Source: JAFGBI01 sp964480725
GTDB taxonomy: Bacteria; Myxococcota_A; Polyangia; Polyangiales; Polyangiaceae
DNA length: 64,000 bases
Assembly: GCA_964480725.1 (NCBI GenBank)
Contig: CAYZQO010000016.1
Coordinates: forward strand, 28,508-92,507
Direction: 5' to 3'
Shown: piece by piece, positions 24,099-32,719 of the stretch
How positions within the stretch are numbered: position 1 is the first letter of the stretch
Layout: each line of letters opens with the position of its first letter
Notes under the pieces: model-generated
The model's database searches: none
Seen by the model: the letters and a program-made list of their open reading frames with translations, nothing else
What the model was told of the DNA's origin: nothing
Made by a program: the position numbers and the translations under genes

Positions 24099-25877
24099 TC
24101 AGCGGCGCCGGCCACCGAGGCGGCGCGCGACGACGCCGAGCCCGAGGAGCAGCCACGCGGCGCTCCCACCGGTGCCACCGCGCCGCGCCGCGCGACAGCC
24201 GCAGCCGACGTCGCCCTCCGGCGCCGCTAGCGAGGCGGCCCCGTCGCCGCCGGTGCCGGAGAACCCTGGCGCCGCGCCCGTCGCCCCCACGATGAGCTCG
24301 CCGCCCGTGCCTTCGATGGAGCCACCGCCGCCGACCCCCTCGCCGCCCTCGCAAATGCCATTGTTGGGGTTGCAGGTCTGGCCCTCGGGACAGTCGACGC
24401 CAGCGCAGAGTTCGACGCAGGCGCCCGCTTTGCACACCTGCCCGGCGGGACAGGAAACGCCAACGCACGCCCTATCGATGCACTTGCCGTCGGCGCCGCA
24501 GTCGAACCCTTCGGGGCAGGGCATGCAGTTGCAGTCGGCGATGCAGGAGCCCGCCTGGCAGACGAACCCGGCCGGACAGGAGATTCCCTGGCAGAGATCG
24601 ACGCAGTTGCCGAACAGGCAGTCCTGTCCCGCGGGGCAGGACACGCCGTCGCAGCCGCCGATGCAGACCCCCTCCCGGCAATGCTGGCCCTCGCCACACT
24701 CGACGCCGAAGCAGGACTGCTCGATGCAGGCATTGGAGGTGTTATCGCAACTGTACCCGATGGGACAGACGAACTCCCCCGTCGAGCAGCGCGCGACGCA
24801 CTGCCCCTCGAAGCAGATCGGCGCGACCTCGGGGCAGAGCCCGTCGCCGTTGTCGATCACGCCGTCGCAGTCGTTGTCGATGTTGTCGCACGACTCCGCC
24901 GTGGGCTCGAACTTCTGCACGCAGGCGCCCGGCGTGTCGTCGACGGTGCACTCAGTGATGCCGATGCTGCAGATCCCGAGCAGCCCGGTGGGACAGCGCT
25001 GCCCGCCGCCCTTGCACTGGATCCCCTGCACCCGATAGACGAAGTCGTTGAAATCGCCGTCGGCGACCCAGTTGTCGTCGCCGACGTCGACCGGCGGGTT
25101 GAAGGTGGTGGCGTTGCTCGGCAGATCCTCGAACGCGATGTAGAAGACGCCCGGCGAGCGCTTGGAGGCGAAGACGAGCGCGCTCACCCACGGCTGCCCC
25201 GAGCCCTGGTGGATCGTGTTCAGGCGCGGCTCGGAGTACTTCTGCTGGGTGCACACCGGCTGCTGAACGGACGGGATATTGCCGGCCGTTCCGGCCACCG
25301 GGCGGATGGTGAAGCCGATGTTCTTCGAGGGGCAATTCTGGAAGACGGGATGCGCCTGCACGTCCTCGAGCGGCGCCCCCTGCACCGCCGGCATCCCGAT
25401 GATTGGCACGAAGGAGGCGTCGTCGTTCTTGTACTGCTCCCACTGTCCGGTGAGGGCGTCGTGGTAGTCGATGACGTCCGCCGAGGTGACCAGGGGCACG
25501 AAGGTCGTCGGATCGTCGACACAGTACCAGCCAAAATCCATCCGGCAGCCCCCCCCGCGGAGGATCATCTGCCCGGACAGCCCACAGAGCGGTGAGAACA
25601 CCGAGGGGTGAACGCCGGCGTCGAGCTGGTAATGGATCTGCTCACCGAGTCGATCGAAGAGGGCCCCGAGGCCAAGCGTGCTGACGTTGAACTTCGCGGT
25701 GTCGAAGTAGTCCCCGGAAAGAGACTGATCGACGGGCACCGAGGTGAACTCACTCCCGTCGACGTAGAAGGGCGCGGGCTGGGGCACCTGGGCCGAGGCC
25801 GGATCCGTGCCGAGCATGGCAGCGGCGCCGACGGCGAGGAGCGAGGCGAAGCGAGGCGAAGCACGCAGGGAGGTCAT
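24099..25877 (-). CDS. MYXO-CTERM surface protein with DUF4114-like, MopE-like and Cys-rich repeats
   Basis: 592 residues from ATG 25877, with a signal peptide (SLLAVGAAAMLGTDPASAQ). The N-terminal 290 residues form a beta-rich region ending in DDNWVADGDFNDFVYRVQGI, the acidic motif of DUF4114-type domains. The MopE-type motif NIDNDCDGVIDNGDGLC follows at about 342-358. About eight short repeats of the C-GV-CP-GQ-C--G-CV type come next, then a Gly-rich linker. The C terminus CGCRAARR, a TM helix and RRLGGRRR form a MYXO-CTERM sorting signal, processed by myxosortase in related bacteria. Outer-surface or secreted location is inferred. Function is unknown. The start has a possible leaderless promoter. 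Confidence 0.85.
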   Translation of the reverse strand: MTSLRASPRFASLLAVGAAAMLGTDPASAQVPQPAPFYVDGSEFTSVPVDQSLSGDYFDTAKFNVSTLGLGALFDRLGEQIHYQLDAGVHPSVFSPLCGLSGQMILRGGGCRMDFGWYCVDDPTTFVPLVTSADVIDYHDALTGQWEQYKNDDASFVPIIGMPAVQGAPLEDVQAHPVFQNCPSKNIGFTIRPVAGTAGNIPSVQQPVCTQQKYSEPRLNTIHQGSGQPWVSALVFASKRSPGVFYIAFEDLPSNATTFNPPVDVGDDNWVADGDFNDFVYRVQGIQCKGGGQRCPTGLLGICSIGITECTVDDTPGACVQKFEPTAESCDNIDNDCDGVIDNGDGLCPEVAPICFEGQCVARCSTGEFVCPIGYSCDNTSNACIEQSCFGVECGEGQHCREGVCIGGCDGVSCPAGQDCLFGNCVDLCQGISCPAGFVCQAGSCIADCNCMPCPEGFDCGADGKCIDRACVGVSCPAGQVCKAGACVELCAGVDCPEGQTCNPNNGICEGGEGVGGGGSIEGTGGELIVGATGAAPGFSGTGGDGAASLAAPEGDVGCGCRAARRGGTGGSAAWLLLGLGVVARRLGGRRR

Positions 25878-25883
25878 TCGATG

Positions 25884-25889
25884 ATTATA
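25884..25889 (-). promoter_or_regulatory. Perfect TATAAT seven bases before the start codon
   Basis: On the minus strand TTGCTATAAT is followed by six bases (CATCGA) and then the ATG at 25877. This is a perfect -10 hexamer with an extended -10 (TGC). Transcription would start at or next to the A of the ATG, so the mRNA would be leaderless. The -35 region (TTCGAG) is weak. Confidence 0.5.
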
Positions 25890-26125
25890 GCAAAGCGCTG
25901 CATCGGCTCGAATTCCACCGGGCTCACTGGACGAACGAGGACGCGCTGCGTCGATTCTTGACCCAACCCGGTCGGAAAACGACGCCGCCGACCGCGCGAC
26001 TGCGCCAGCGAACCGGTGACGAAACCGCATTTCAGTGGCAGCGGCACCCTGGCCCACATCGGCGCCCTCCACGGGGCGTCCCAGACTGAACGTCTGGCCT
26101 CCTTCCGACGCGTGAGCGCGACGCG

Positions 26126-26605
26126 TCACGGTGCCACGGGCGAACGCCCGGCGACGATGAGATCCCACCAGCCGAAGGCGAGCGCGATGGCGTGGTCGAG
26201 CTGCCAGGTGCCGCTATCGATGGGATCGCCGGAGCGGCGTGGCCGTGGGGCGAGCGTCTCGTCCGGAAGGCAGTACGCGGCCCGCTCGGAGCTCTGGAGC
26301 AGGTGCAGGACCCCCTCGGAGAACCCCACTCCCGCGTAGATGATCGCGCCCGAAAAGGGCAGCGCGGCGAGGTCCTGGAGCGCGTAGGGGATCTTCTCGT
26401 CCACCGTCCCCGAAGAGTCCTGGTACTTGCACTCGAGCGCGAAGGCGCGCGACGTGGCCCGCTCCACCACCAGCAGGTCGAGGCGGCGCTGCTTGCCGAT
26501 GATCGACGTCCCGACCGGGATCTCCTCGAACACCTCGACGCGCCGCGCGCCGTAGTTGCGCGCGACGTAACGGCCGATCCGGCGCCGGTACTCGGTCCCG
26601 GTCAT
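26126..26605 (-). CDS. Type II restriction endonuclease, PD-(D/E)XK fold
   Basis: 159 residues from ATG 26605, overlapping the methyltransferase stop as ATGA. The nuclease core reads RRLDLLVVERATSRAFALEC followed by K: D43, then E58-C-K60, the PD-(D/E)XK arrangement. VDEKIPYALQDLAALPFSGA follows near 68-87. An early glutamate-containing helix (TEYRRRIGRYVARNYGA) fits the first core helix. Coupling to a DNA methyltransferase makes a restriction function very likely. Recognition site is unknown. At 159 residues it is small for a stand-alone type II enzyme. Base composition is like its neighbours, so any transfer is old. Confidence 0.8.
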   Translation of the reverse strand: MTGTEYRRRIGRYVARNYGARRVEVFEEIPVGTSIIGKQRRLDLLVVERATSRAFALECKYQDSSGTVDEKIPYALQDLAALPFSGAIIYAGVGFSEGVLHLLQSSERAAYCLPDETLAPRPRRSGDPIDSGTWQLDHAIALAFGWWDLIVAGRSPVAP

Positions 26606-27462
26606 GGCCGCGAACCCCCACCTTCGCCGGGCGTTGCCGTCGACCGGGCGGCACCCGCGGCGCCCCGGCAGACCGACGCAAGCAGGGCACGGTCGTGCCG
26701 GGCGCCGGCCTCGCCGAGGCGGCGCGCCGCGACGGCGACCGCTTCGGCGCAGAGGTCGTTGCCTAGAAAACGCCGACCGAGGCGGGTCGCAGCCACGCCA
26801 GTCGATCCGGAGCCCGCGAAGGGATCGACCACCAGCTCGCCCGGCGAGCTGCTCTGCCGGATCAGCACCTCGGCCACGGCCGCGGGCTTCTCCGCGGGGT
26901 AGCCACCGTGAACCCGCGGCGCGGCGATCACGTCGGCGATAGCGAGATCGGCCAGGCGGCGCCGCCCCTTCTCGAAGAAGAGCACGAGCTCGTAGCGCGC
27001 GCGGTAATGGTAGCCCATGCCGATGGCACACTTGTCCCACACCAGGGGCTTCCAGAAGCGGAAACCCGCCGCCTCCGCGGCGGGCTTGGCGACGAACATC
27101 GTCGTCTGATCGCAGAAGAGGTAGAGGTGCCCGTTCCGGGCGAGCACGCGGTGCGCCTGGCGGAACAGATCCGGGAAGCGAGCGTTGGGAAAGATCTGGA
27201 ACCAGTCGTTGCTGGACGCCTTGCTGTGCTTGAGCCGCGTGGTGGTGCCGACGGCCCGGTGCTTCTCGAGCGACTCGTAGGCGGGATCGGTGACCAGGAG
27301 ATCCACGCAGCCATCGCCGAGGCCCGCGAGCCACTCGACCGCGTCACCGCGGGACAGCGCGAAGGCCCCCCCGCCCGTGATGTTCTCCCTGACCTCGCCA
27401 CCAGACCGGGCCCCGCCGCGCGCGGCGGGCGGGCACCCCGAGGACGGTGACGAGGCGTCCAT
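26602..27462 (-). CDS. Site-specific DNA methyltransferase (beta class, N6-A or N4-C)
   Basis: 286 residues from ATG 27462; an ATG at 27531 would add 23 residues. Motif IV is TDPAY (58-62, a DPPY variant) and precedes motif I, VVDPFAGSGSTG (211-222). This order defines the beta class. The region between (about 63-185) holds the target recognition part, including SLEKHRAVGTTTRLKHSKAS and WDKCAIGMGYHYRARYE. It methylates an exocyclic amine in the host recognition site to protect against the coupled nuclease. DPAY leaves adenine versus cytosine open. The two genes overlap by four bases, giving a compact R-M operon with the methyltransferase first. Confidence 0.9.
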   Translation of the reverse strand: MDASSPSSGCPPAARGGARSGGEVRENITGGGAFALSRGDAVEWLAGLGDGCVDLLVTDPAYESLEKHRAVGTTTRLKHSKASSNDWFQIFPNARFPDLFRQAHRVLARNGHLYLFCDQTTMFVAKPAAEAAGFRFWKPLVWDKCAIGMGYHYRARYELVLFFEKGRRRLADLAIADVIAAPRVHGGYPAEKPAAVAEVLIRQSSSPGELVVDPFAGSGSTGVAATRLGRRFLGNDLCAEAVAVAARRLGEAGARHDRALLASVCRGAAGAARSTATPGEGGGSRP

Positions 27463-27554
27463 GGTGCGCACGGATCCCTCTATCACCGCCACCGCGTGAC
27501 GTCTGCCCCCGGGCGCCCGCGCGCCTGACATTTTTCGTCAGATCGGCGACCGCG

Positions 27555-28172
27555 TCACGGCGTCGCGCCCACCGGGGACGGCTCGCTCACGCGGCAGTAT
27601 CGCTCTCCCCGGGTCAGCGGTCGCCCGTAGGGGATCCGCGCGTTCTGGGGCGCGATGTAGACGGCGCCGCCCGGGCCCGGCCGCGGGATGATGGCCCCGG
27701 TGGTCATCGGCCGGCCATCGCGCGACTGCTCCACGACCACGACCACGTCAGCCCCCTCCTGCCGGAAGCCCCAGTAGCTGGCGCCGAGGGAGTCCTCCGC
27801 GGCGGCCGGACAGGGCAGTCCAGCGGAGGTCACCGCGACGACGAGCTGGTCCGAGCCGGTCCGGGGCGCCCCAGACTGCCAGAAGAACTGGGGATCGTTC
27901 GCTTTTCCGAGGTGCACCGCCAGGCATTCGCAGACGGCGGGTGGGTTCTCGGTGGCGAGCTGCAGGTCCGGTCGGGCGCCGACGAGAGCAGCATCCGCGC
28001 CCGCGGACGCGGGCCCGCCGGCGAGCAGCCCGGACTGCTCCACCAGCGGGTCCTCGGCGATCGGCCGGTCGTGCATCGGCACCTCCTCCTTCGCCCCCTT
28101 GTTGGCCGAGGACTTGCACCCCCCGACGACGATCAGGACCCCTACCAGGAAGAGATACGCGGAGCGGCTCAC
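27555..28172 (-). CDS. Lipoprotein, function unknown
   Basis: 205 residues from GTG 28172 (SRSAYLFLVGVLIVVGGC), lipobox VGGC. The frame upstream to 28325 is rejected because the signal peptide fixes the start. The mature protein has a compact region with ENPPAVCECLAVHLGKAN, GSDQLVVAVTSAGLPCPA and ASYWGFRQEG, and ends in a basic tail. A similar lipoprotein type recurs in Myxococcota by impression only; no domain name is assigned. It is divergent from the FliI-like gene, sharing a 107-bp promoter region. Confidence 0.7.
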   Translation of the reverse strand: MSRSAYLFLVGVLIVVGGCKSSANKGAKEEVPMHDRPIAEDPLVEQSGLLAGGPASAGADAALVGARPDLQLATENPPAVCECLAVHLGKANDPQFFWQSGAPRTGSDQLVVAVTSAGLPCPAAAEDSLGASYWGFRQEGADVVVVVEQSRDGRPMTTGAIIPRPGPGGAVYIAPQNARIPYGRPLTRGERYCRVSEPSPVGATP

Positions 28173-28279
28173 GCGGGAAGGGTCGCACCGCGTCCGGGCG
28201 GAAGGCAACTGTTCTGCGGGCAGCCACGCCCGACGAAACCCGGGACCTTGCGCCCCGGACCCGGGTACGCTCGTCCCCC

Positions 28280-29680
28280 GTGGACCTCCACGCCCTGCGC
28301 GAGCAACTGGCGCGCGCGCCCGCAACCAGGCCCGTCGGGCGCGTGCTCGGTCTCACCGGGCTATCGGTTCGCCTCGCGCTGCCCGGCGCCCGCGTCGGGG
28401 ACGTCGTGGTGATTCGGCGACTGCGCGGGCCGCTGCTCGCGGAGATCGTCGGCTTTACGCCCGAGGGCACCGTCGCCATTCCGCTCGACGACACCAACGG
28501 GATCGGTCCGGAGGATCCCGTCGAGGGGACCGGGGGCCCCTTGCGGGTCGGCGCGGGTCAGGCGCTGCTGGGGCGGGTGCTCGACGGGCTGGGCCGCCCG
28601 ATCGACGGGGCGCCGCTCCCCGACGGGCTGACGCCGGTGGTCGTTGACCGCGCGCCACCGCCCCCACTCGGACGGCGGCCAATCGGCGAACCCCTCGCGA
28701 CCGGGGTGCGCGCCATCGACGGGCTGCTCACCGTGGGGGTGGGGCAGCGAATCGGCCTGTTCGCGGGCTCGGGCGTCGGCAAGAGCACGCTGCTCGGCGC
28801 CATCGCCCGCGGCGCCACGGCGGACGTGGTGGTGGTCGCGCTGGTCGGCGAGCGCGGCCGCGAGGTCGCGGAGTTCCTCGACCGCGCCCTCGGCGAGGCG
28901 GGGCGACGCCGCGCCGTCGTGGTGGCGTCGACGAGCGACGCCCCTGCGCTCGAGCGCCTGCGCGCGGCGCAGGTGGCTACCGCGCACGCCGAGCACTTCC
29001 GCGACCAGGGGGCGAGCGTGCTCCTGCTGGTCGACTCGGTGACGCGGGTCGCGCGGGCGCAGCGCGAAGTCGGGCTCGCCGCCGGAGAGCCCCCCGCGCG
29101 CCGCGGCTACCCGCCCAGCGTGTTCGCCCTGCTGCCGCGGCTGCTGGAGCGCAGCGGACAGGGCGAGCGCGGCAGCATCACGGCCATCTACACGGTGCTG
29201 GTCGAGGGCGGCGATCTCGACGAGCCGATCGCAGACGAGGTCCGCGGCATCCTCGACGGGCATGTCGTGCTCGCCCGCGAGATCGCCGCGCGCGGCCGCT
29301 TCCCGGCCATCGACGTCCCGGGCTCGATCTCCAGGGTGATGGACGCGGTCACCACGCCCGAGCACCGCCGGACCGCGGCAGCGGTGCGGGGCCTCATCGC
29401 CACCTTCGAGGAGAAGCGTGACCTGGTTTCCCTCGGGGCGTACCAAGCGGGGAGCGACGCGCGCCTCGATCGCGCCATCGCGGCGCAGGCCGACCTCGAG
29501 GGGTTCCTCGCTCAGGCGCCGGACGCGCCGACGCCGCTCGCGGAAACCGCAAGAGGGCTCGCGACGCTGGCCGAGCGCCACGCGGAGCGAGGTGGGTCCG
29601 CCCGCCGGAGCCCCGGGCCCCCCGGCGGGAGCGGCGGCCCGCTCACGCCGTCTTCGCCGCCTGCTCGCCCGAGCGGTTGA
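28280..29680 (+). CDS. FliI/SctN-type secretion ATPase
   Basis: 466 residues from GTG 28280. Walker A GSGVGKST is at 163-170, the family motif GERGREV at 190-196, Walker B LLLVDS at 248-253, and PIGEPLATGVRAID at 135-148. The gap-free core to about 430 matches flagellar FliI and type III secretion SctN (YscN) ATPases, which unfold and release export substrates from chaperones at the base of the injectisome. The last 25 residues are a Pro/Ser/Gly tail. No other flagellar or type III gene is present in the 64 kb. It overlaps the 3' end of dnaJ by 38 bp on the opposite strand. Flagellar versus injectisome type cannot be decided. Confidence 0.85.
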   Translation: MDLHALREQLARAPATRPVGRVLGLTGLSVRLALPGARVGDVVVIRRLRGPLLAEIVGFTPEGTVAIPLDDTNGIGPEDPVEGTGGPLRVGAGQALLGRVLDGLGRPIDGAPLPDGLTPVVVDRAPPPPLGRRPIGEPLATGVRAIDGLLTVGVGQRIGLFAGSGVGKSTLLGAIARGATADVVVVALVGERGREVAEFLDRALGEAGRRRAVVVASTSDAPALERLRAAQVATAHAEHFRDQGASVLLLVDSVTRVARAQREVGLAAGEPPARRGYPPSVFALLPRLLERSGQGERGSITAIYTVLVEGGDLDEPIADEVRGILDGHVVLAREIAARGRFPAIDVPGSISRVMDAVTTPEHRRTAAAVRGLIATFEEKRDLVSLGAYQAGSDARLDRAIAAQADLEGFLAQAPDAPTPLAETARGLATLAERHAERGGSARRSPGPPGGSGGPLTPSSPPARPSG

Positions 29681-30737
29681 GCTCCTCTTCCAACTCCTCG
29701 ATGAGCTTCCGCGCACGCTTGGTGAGCTTCTTGGGCACCGCAATGTCGACCACGACGTGCAGGTCACCGCGACCACGACGATCGAGGCGCGGGATACCTC
29801 GCCCGCGGACCGTCAGGACGGTGCCCGGCTGCGTGCCGGCCTTCACCGTGACCGTGACCGTCGTCTCATCGGGCAGCGTGAGCTCGAGTTCGCACCCGAG
29901 CGCTGCGTCCGCGAAGCTCACCCGCTCCCGGGCGATCAGGTCGTAGCCTTGACGCTCGAGGCCCTCGGCCGCCTCGACCTGCACGTCGACATAGAGATCG
30001 CCCGGCGGCGCCCCGGGGTCGCCCACCATTCCCTGACCGGGGACACGGAGCCGCTGGCCCGAGTCGATCCCAGCGGGGAACGTGACCAGCACGGTCCGGG
30101 TCTTCTCCACCTTGCCACCCCCGCGACAGGCGGCGCAGGGGTGCGTCACGCGCCGACCTCTGCCCCCACAGGTGGGACAGGTGGTCGTGAAGACCATGAA
30201 CCCGCGCTGCGTGGTGACCTGCCCGGATCCGCGACAGCTCCCGCAGGTTTCCGGAGGGTGGCCGGGCTCCGCCCCGCTGCCGGAGCAGGCCTCGCACGGC
30301 GCCACGCCGTGCACGCTGATCTCCTGCTTGGTCCCGGTCATGGCGTCCGCCAGGGTGATTGTGGCGTCCGCGCGAACGTCCTGTCCGGGCTGGGGACCGC
30401 GCCGCCGCGACGAGCCGCCGAAGCCGCCGAAGCCGCCGAAGAAGTCGGAGAACATGTCCTGGAACTGGCTCAGGATGTCGCCGATGTCGGCGTTGCCGGC
30501 ACCCATGCCATCCACCGCGGCGTGGCCGAAACGGTCGTAGTTCCTGCGCTTCTCCGCGTCGGACAGCACCTGGAAGGCCTCGTGCGCCTCCTTGAAGCGG
30601 GCCTCGGCCTCGGGATCCCCCTGGTTCCGATCCGGATGGTGCTTCAGCGCTGCCTGTCGCCAGGCCTTGCGGACCGCGTCCTCGTCCGCGTCACGGCCGA
30701 CCCCGAGCACCTCGTAATAGTCGCGTTTCTGGCTCAT
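29643..30737 (-). CDS. dnaJ: Chaperone DnaJ
   Basis: 364 residues from ATG 30737; an earlier ATG at 30755 is less likely. The J domain has HPD at 34-36 (LKHHPDRNQG). A Gly/Phe-rich region follows at about 98-109 (FFGGFGGFGG). Four CXXCXGXG-type zinc motifs lie at C148/C151, C165/C168, C187/C190 and C201/C204, and the C-terminal substrate domain completes a type I DnaJ. It stimulates DnaK ATPase and hands over unfolded proteins. dnaK and grpE are not adjacent. The convergent 38-bp overlap with the FliI-like gene means the two transcripts would be antisense at their 3' ends. Confidence 0.95.
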   Translation of the reverse strand: MSQKRDYYEVLGVGRDADEDAVRKAWRQAALKHHPDRNQGDPEAEARFKEAHEAFQVLSDAEKRRNYDRFGHAAVDGMGAGNADIGDILSQFQDMFSDFFGGFGGFGGSSRRRGPQPGQDVRADATITLADAMTGTKQEISVHGVAPCEACSGSGAEPGHPPETCGSCRGSGQVTTQRGFMVFTTTCPTCGGRGRRVTHPCAACRGGGKVEKTRTVLVTFPAGIDSGQRLRVPGQGMVGDPGAPPGDLYVDVQVEAAEGLERQGYDLIARERVSFADAALGCELELTLPDETTVTVTVKAGTQPGTVLTVRGRGIPRLDRRGRGDLHVVVDIAVPKKLTKRARKLIEELEEELNRSGEQAAKTA

Positions 30738-30794
30738 CGGGGCGGTGAAGGGCAAATAGATCCGCGGGCCAAGCTAAGGCTTCGCCCTTCACTG

Positions 30795-32627
30795 TCAACG
30801 CCCGAGGCCCGGGTCGCTCGAGTCGCGCTCCGCTTGGGTCGGTGACGCCGAGGCGCGCAGCTGCTCGAGCAAGACCGCCTGCTCCCGGACGCGTGCCTCC
30901 GCGGTGGCAAGCGCCACCCGGAGCGCCTCGGCCGATGCGTCGGGCGCGACGCCCGTGGACAGGAGTGAACCGGCACGCTGAGCGGCCAGCGCCCATTCGG
31001 CGGCCTGGAGCTCGGCCACGAGCTCGGCGTTCCTCCGGCCCAGGTCGGCGACGTTGGCGCGGAGCGCATCGATCCCGTGACCAGCGCGGAGGCGGTCGAG
31101 CTCGGCCACGAGCTCGGCACCGGCGCGCGCCGCTTCACGCGCGGCTCGCTCGCGGGCTTGGAGCTCCCTCGCCCGATCGACGAGCTGCTCCTCGAGCGAC
31201 GCCACGTCGCGGGCGGCCTGCTCCTCGATGGCAGCGAGCCCCGTGAGGCGACGCTGCTCCTCGGCGCGCGCCGCCGACAAGGCCTCGAGCTTGGCCTCGA
31301 GCGCCGCGACGCCGCCGCGCGCAGCCGCGAGCTCGGACTTGACCCGCGCGAGCTCGGCGACCGCGGTGGCGGGCATCGCTGGAGCGCTGGTCTGACGCCG
31401 TCGCTCCGCTGCCAGCTCGGCAACGAGCGCCGCGTGCTTCGCCTCGAGGGTCTCCTGCGTGGCTGCGAGGGGCGCCTGCTTGGCCTCGAGCGCCGCGTGC
31501 TTCGCCTCGAGCGCGGCGTGCTTCCCCTCGAGGGGCGCGTGCTTCGCCTCGAGCGCGGCGTGCTTCGCCTCGAGCGCCGCGTGCTTGGCCGCGAGGGGTG
31601 CGTACTTGGCCTCGAGCGCGGCGTGCTTGGCCGCGAGGGGTGCGTACTTGGCCGCGAGCGCCGCGTGCTCGCGAGCCGTTGCCGACGCCCGCTCCTCCGC
31701 GGCGTCGAACTCCGCCTGAACCGCGTCGGCGCGGGCGTCCGCGGTCGCCGCGCGATCCTCGAGCTGCTGCGCCCAGGCCGCGCTGCGCTGCAGCTCGGCC
31801 TCGAGCCGCGCCACGCGCTCGCCACGTTCCTGCGCCGAAGCCTCGTCGCCACGCCGCGCCAGAGCAGCCTCCACCTCGACGAGCCGCTCGCGGGACTGAC
31901 GCTCGGCGGACCGCGCCGCCCGCAGCTGCCGCTCGAGCACCCCGGCGTCACCCGCCGCGAGCACCTCGCGGGTCGTGAGCTGGACGATCATGAGCGTCTC
32001 GAGCGGTGTCGCCTCGCGCGCCGCAACGGCGACGAACCACTCGGGCTCCTCGGCGCCTCCCGGCACGAAGCCGACGTCGAGGACTGGCTCGAGATCTCCC
32101 TCCGGCGCGAAGTCGCAGACCGCGTACCCCACGAACGGGGACTGCCCGAGCATCCTGACCTGCTCGAACACGCCGGTCACCAGATCGTAGAAGGCGTAGT
32201 AGTCGGGCGCCTGACTCGCCTCGGCGAGCGGCAGCAGGCGCGCAGGCGCGTCCGGGTTCCGGCAGGCCACCAGCGCCGTTCCCCGGGCGCCCAGGGCCCG
32301 CCGCACCTGGCGCAGCACGTGCGCGGGGTCGGGCACCGTCGCCAGGTCCTCGATGATGGCGACGTCGAACGCACCGTCGCGCACGGGCAACCCGCCCGGG
32401 CCGAGCGGGGCGAACGAGGCATGAGCGTCGGCGTTGTGCGCGGCCGCCTCGGCGACGCGGCCGGCATCCGCGTCGACCACGTGCACCAGCCGGGCGCCAC
32501 GCTCCAGCAGGCGCTCGACCAGCGGCGTGGTCGCTTCGCCAACCACGAGCACGCGACCCGCCGCCAGGATCGGCTCGGCGTAGGCGGCGAGCGCGATGCT
32601 CCCGCGTAGGGGTTTTTCCTCGGGCAT
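30795..32627 (-). CDS. Methyltransferase-like domain fused to a long repetitive coiled coil
   Basis: 610 residues from ATG 32627. Residues 20-205 resemble a class I SAM-dependent methyltransferase: RVLVVGEATTPLVERLLERG (25-44), acidic VVDAD at 50-54, and FDVAIIEDLATVPDPAHVLR (87-106). The nucleotide-loop glycines are degenerate (VVGEATT rather than DxGxGxG), so catalysis is doubtful. From about 235 to 590 the protein is an uninterrupted Ala/Glu/Arg-rich coiled coil. It includes 12 consecutive seven-residue units of the KHAALEA type at 319-402. It could be a cytoskeletal or polarity scaffold. It lies 57 bp upstream of dnaJ on the same strand and may be cotranscribed. Confidence 0.75.
   Translation of the reverse strand: MPEEKPLRGSIALAAYAEPILAAGRVLVVGEATTPLVERLLERGARLVHVVDADAGRVAEAAAHNADAHASFAPLGPGGLPVRDGAFDVAIIEDLATVPDPAHVLRQVRRALGARGTALVACRNPDAPARLLPLAEASQAPDYYAFYDLVTGVFEQVRMLGQSPFVGYAVCDFAPEGDLEPVLDVGFVPGGAEEPEWFVAVAAREATPLETLMIVQLTTREVLAAGDAGVLERQLRAARSAERQSRERLVEVEAALARRGDEASAQERGERVARLEAELQRSAAWAQQLEDRAATADARADAVQAEFDAAEERASATAREHAALAAKYAPLAAKHAALEAKYAPLAAKHAALEAKHAALEAKHAPLEGKHAALEAKHAALEAKQAPLAATQETLEAKHAALVAELAAERRRQTSAPAMPATAVAELARVKSELAAARGGVAALEAKLEALSAARAEEQRRLTGLAAIEEQAARDVASLEEQLVDRARELQARERAAREAARAGAELVAELDRLRAGHGIDALRANVADLGRRNAELVAELQAAEWALAAQRAGSLLSTGVAPDASAEALRVALATAEARVREQAVLLEQLRASASPTQAERDSSDPGLGR
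31422..31673. repeat. 12 tandem copies of a 21-bp coding repeat
   Basis: Twelve head-to-tail 21-bp units (252 bp), on the minus strand encoding KHAALEA, KYAPLAA, KHAPLEG and close variants. Identity between units is high at DNA level, so recent unit expansion or contraction is likely. It is coding heptad repetition, not CRISPR. Confidence 0.85.
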
Positions 32628-32719
32628 CGACGGCGCCGCAGCCTAGCCAAGACCGCCGCACGGCACCAGACCCGATCGGCGGGCCGGTATGCAACGCGAG
32701 CGGCGGCGGCCCCGCCGCC

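Noticed and set aside
31422..31673. 21-bp direct repeats as a CRISPR array
   Set aside because: No spacers; the units are contiguous, in frame, and encode heptads of a coiled coil.
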